From positions 186,001 through 250,000 of the forward strand of contig JALLLT010000019.1 in assembly GCA_025266875.1 (NCBI GenBank): a stretch of DNA of 64,000 nucleotides. The letters run 5' to 3'. The notes below the pieces were generated by a model, which worked only from the letters and a program-made list of their open reading frames with translations, was not told the DNA's origin and did no database searches. This DNA comes from Fennellomyces sp. T-0311. Lineage: Eukaryota; Mucoromycota; Mucoromycetes; Mucorales; Lichtheimiaceae. The translations under genes and the position numbers were made by a program. This document shows, in pieces, positions 62,443 to 64,000 of the stretch (position 1 is its first letter; each line of letters opens with the position of its first letter).

Positions 62443-64000
62443 ATGTCAGAAGCATTTCTCGGGCTCATGATAAAAGTGCAGCTGCATTCCGGATTAAATC
62501 TGCAAGGCACTGTTGCGCATATCGACCCCGCAACGCAACAGATGACCCTCAAAGATGGTTTGGTGGTTGCGCATGGCCGAATCGACATTCAAGATTAAGC
62601 GTGTTTTATTAGTTGAACTGACCTTTCCCGGACAAGCAACACATTTCACACCTGTTTACGGGGTTTATGGCAACGAGATTGGCGATTTGCAAGTATGCGA
62701 AAAGAAGCCTGTTCCGACAGTGTCCAAGAGTTGCAATGCGCAGAGGAAAAAAGTCAAACCGCAGAAAAAGGTGAGTCGAGTTTCTATGGTTTTTATCTGC
62801 ATTCGCTTATCGGGTTGCAAGCAGAACAATACGCCTGTCAAATCACTATCATCAAATACAGGTAATTGGCAAGCTTCCGGTGGACGGTGGAGTGTGTGTG
62901 TATCAGTGCGAGTGGGACTGATGGGTTCATGGTCCCAGGTCGGAAGCAGCAGCAGCAGCAACAGCGTAAAGAGAACGGATGGGCGAATCAAGACGTGGAC
63001 GGGTTTCGAGAAAAGGAATTCGACTTTCAAGCCAATCTCAACATGTTTGACAAGAAGAAGGTGTTTGCAGAGATACGGGTAGGTGATCCGCATCTCGGTA
63101 GCCAGTGCGTACCTTTGGCTAACCTCGGGAGAAATGCAGGAATTGGACGACAGCACGACGGACACATTACTGGTGACGTTGAACCGATTACCCAAAGAGC
63201 CACGGAAAAACCTGCTTCCCACCGAGAATGTATTGGAAAGCGACAGTATCGGAGATGAGAGTGATACAGAATCACGGACCACGTCGGACGAAAGTGTTCC
63301 TGTCATTCGGCAGAGTCGACAGCCCTTACACATACGCACCGTCGCATCGCATATCCCATGCACGCCCGTATCGCCGCTCCAAACAGCCCACGCCGAACAC
63401 GAATGCACCATCACCGGTCCCACCGCCTGGCAGCTCGTCGAGAACGGTGGTCGCGCCATTGCCATGCTGATGCTCCAGACACTGGGCAAACAGCCCACGC
63501 CCGTCATCATTGTGCTCGCCGGGGACAGCAAAGTTGGTGCCAGTGCCCTGGCTGCCACGCGCCACTTGCTGAACCGCGGATTCCATGTCGCAGTCTGCTT
63601 GGAAAACGATCAGCCTTCCTGCGACGTCCTGGCGACTCAGCTCAAGATGGTTGAATGTGCCGGTGGCAAGGTGATACGAAAGGGCGAGCTGTATCATTGG
63701 ACTCCGGATTTGGTCGTGGATGCCATGCATCAGGACCAAGATGTGAGGGACATGGTGCGCTGGGCAAGTCAGCAGTCGGCGCCTATTCTGAGTGTGGATT
63801 CTCCAAGTAGTGGTAAGTGTTCAATTCGCTCACTGGTTGGATATGCTGTGTATATACGCAGGGACTGATGATGACCCGCACGTATAGACGAGATTCGTCC
63901 TCGATGGACGGTGTGTTTGGGAGCCCCAAAATCGGGTTGCGTGTCGCAGGACGTCACTGGAGAACTGTATTTGGCCGACACGGGGATCCCAAAGATATGC
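62443..64000 (+). CDS. EDC3: Enhancer of mRNA decapping Edc3 (3' end outside window)
   Basis: Six exons are visible (62443-62557, 62613-62770, 62822-62861, 62939-63078, 63140-63812, 63888 onward). The N-terminal LSm domain starts MSEAFLGLMIKVQLHSGLNL and ends PVYGVYGNEIGDLQV. A linker with a short Gln run precedes the FDF motif EKEFDFQANLNMFDKKKVF, which binds the helicase Dhh1. The C-terminal YjeF_N domain includes PVIIVLAGDSKVGASALAAT and WTPDLVVDAMHQD, and is cut by the window end at GELYLADTGIPKIC. Edc3 binds Dcp2 and scaffolds processing bodies. The exon 3 acceptor was chosen to keep the linker open; that small exon is the least certain part. Confidence 0.93.

Overview
The window is nuclear DNA of an early-diverging filamentous fungus, most likely a Mucoromycota/Mucorales species. 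The evidence is intron-rich protein genes with short introns (mostly 50-75 bp, GT..AG, often a CTAAC/CTAAT branch site), eukaryotic-only genes (Prp43, Dot1, Edc3, a U1A/U2B''-type RRM protein, a Tul1-type RING ligase, FYRN/FYRC and F-box/LRR proteins) and fungal-type transposon debris. There are no operons. Gene models were built by hand from exon phase, splice sites and family conservation; nearly every multi-exon model closes with all phases consistent.

Layout. 1-31.6 kb is gene-dense: end of a SAM methyltransferase, an Erf4/GOLGA7-like membrane protein, a GH15 glycoside hydrolase, fumarylacetoacetase, a U1A/U2B''-type snRNP protein, MsrB, then (after a small transposon patch at 12.8-15.4 kb) an alpha/beta-hydrolase-like protein, a Gvp36-like BAR protein, a Tul1-like RING ligase, a bHLH factor, a Hal-type kinase, a small unnamed membrane protein, an FYRN/FYRC protein and PRP43. 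31.6-46.1 kb is a gene desert of decayed sequence: a duplicated degenerate block, two kinds of MITE, a 111-bp tandem repeat and a dead hybrid histidine kinase. 46.1-48.2 kb is a TPR/F-box/LRR gene. 49.9-54.3 kb holds the most notable item, a multi-exon Fanzor-like (eukaryotic TnpB homologue) nuclease gene interrupted by an in-frame stop between its N-terminal half and its RuvC/zinc-finger half. 54.3-58.6 kb is AT-rich and poor in genes, with a tRNA-Thr-like relic and a proline-rich repeat protein. 58.6-64 kb returns to genes: a second F-box/LRR protein, DOT1, and EDC3 cut by the window end.

Functionally the intact genes are mainly housekeeping: RNA metabolism (U1A/U2B''-like, Prp43, Edc3), chromatin and transcription (Dot1, FYRN/FYRC, bHLH), protein quality control and ubiquitination (Tul1-like, two F-box proteins, MsrB), membrane traffic (Gvp36-like, Erf4-like), tyrosine catabolism (FAH) and sugar metabolism (GH15). 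The repeats sit between them, not inside them.
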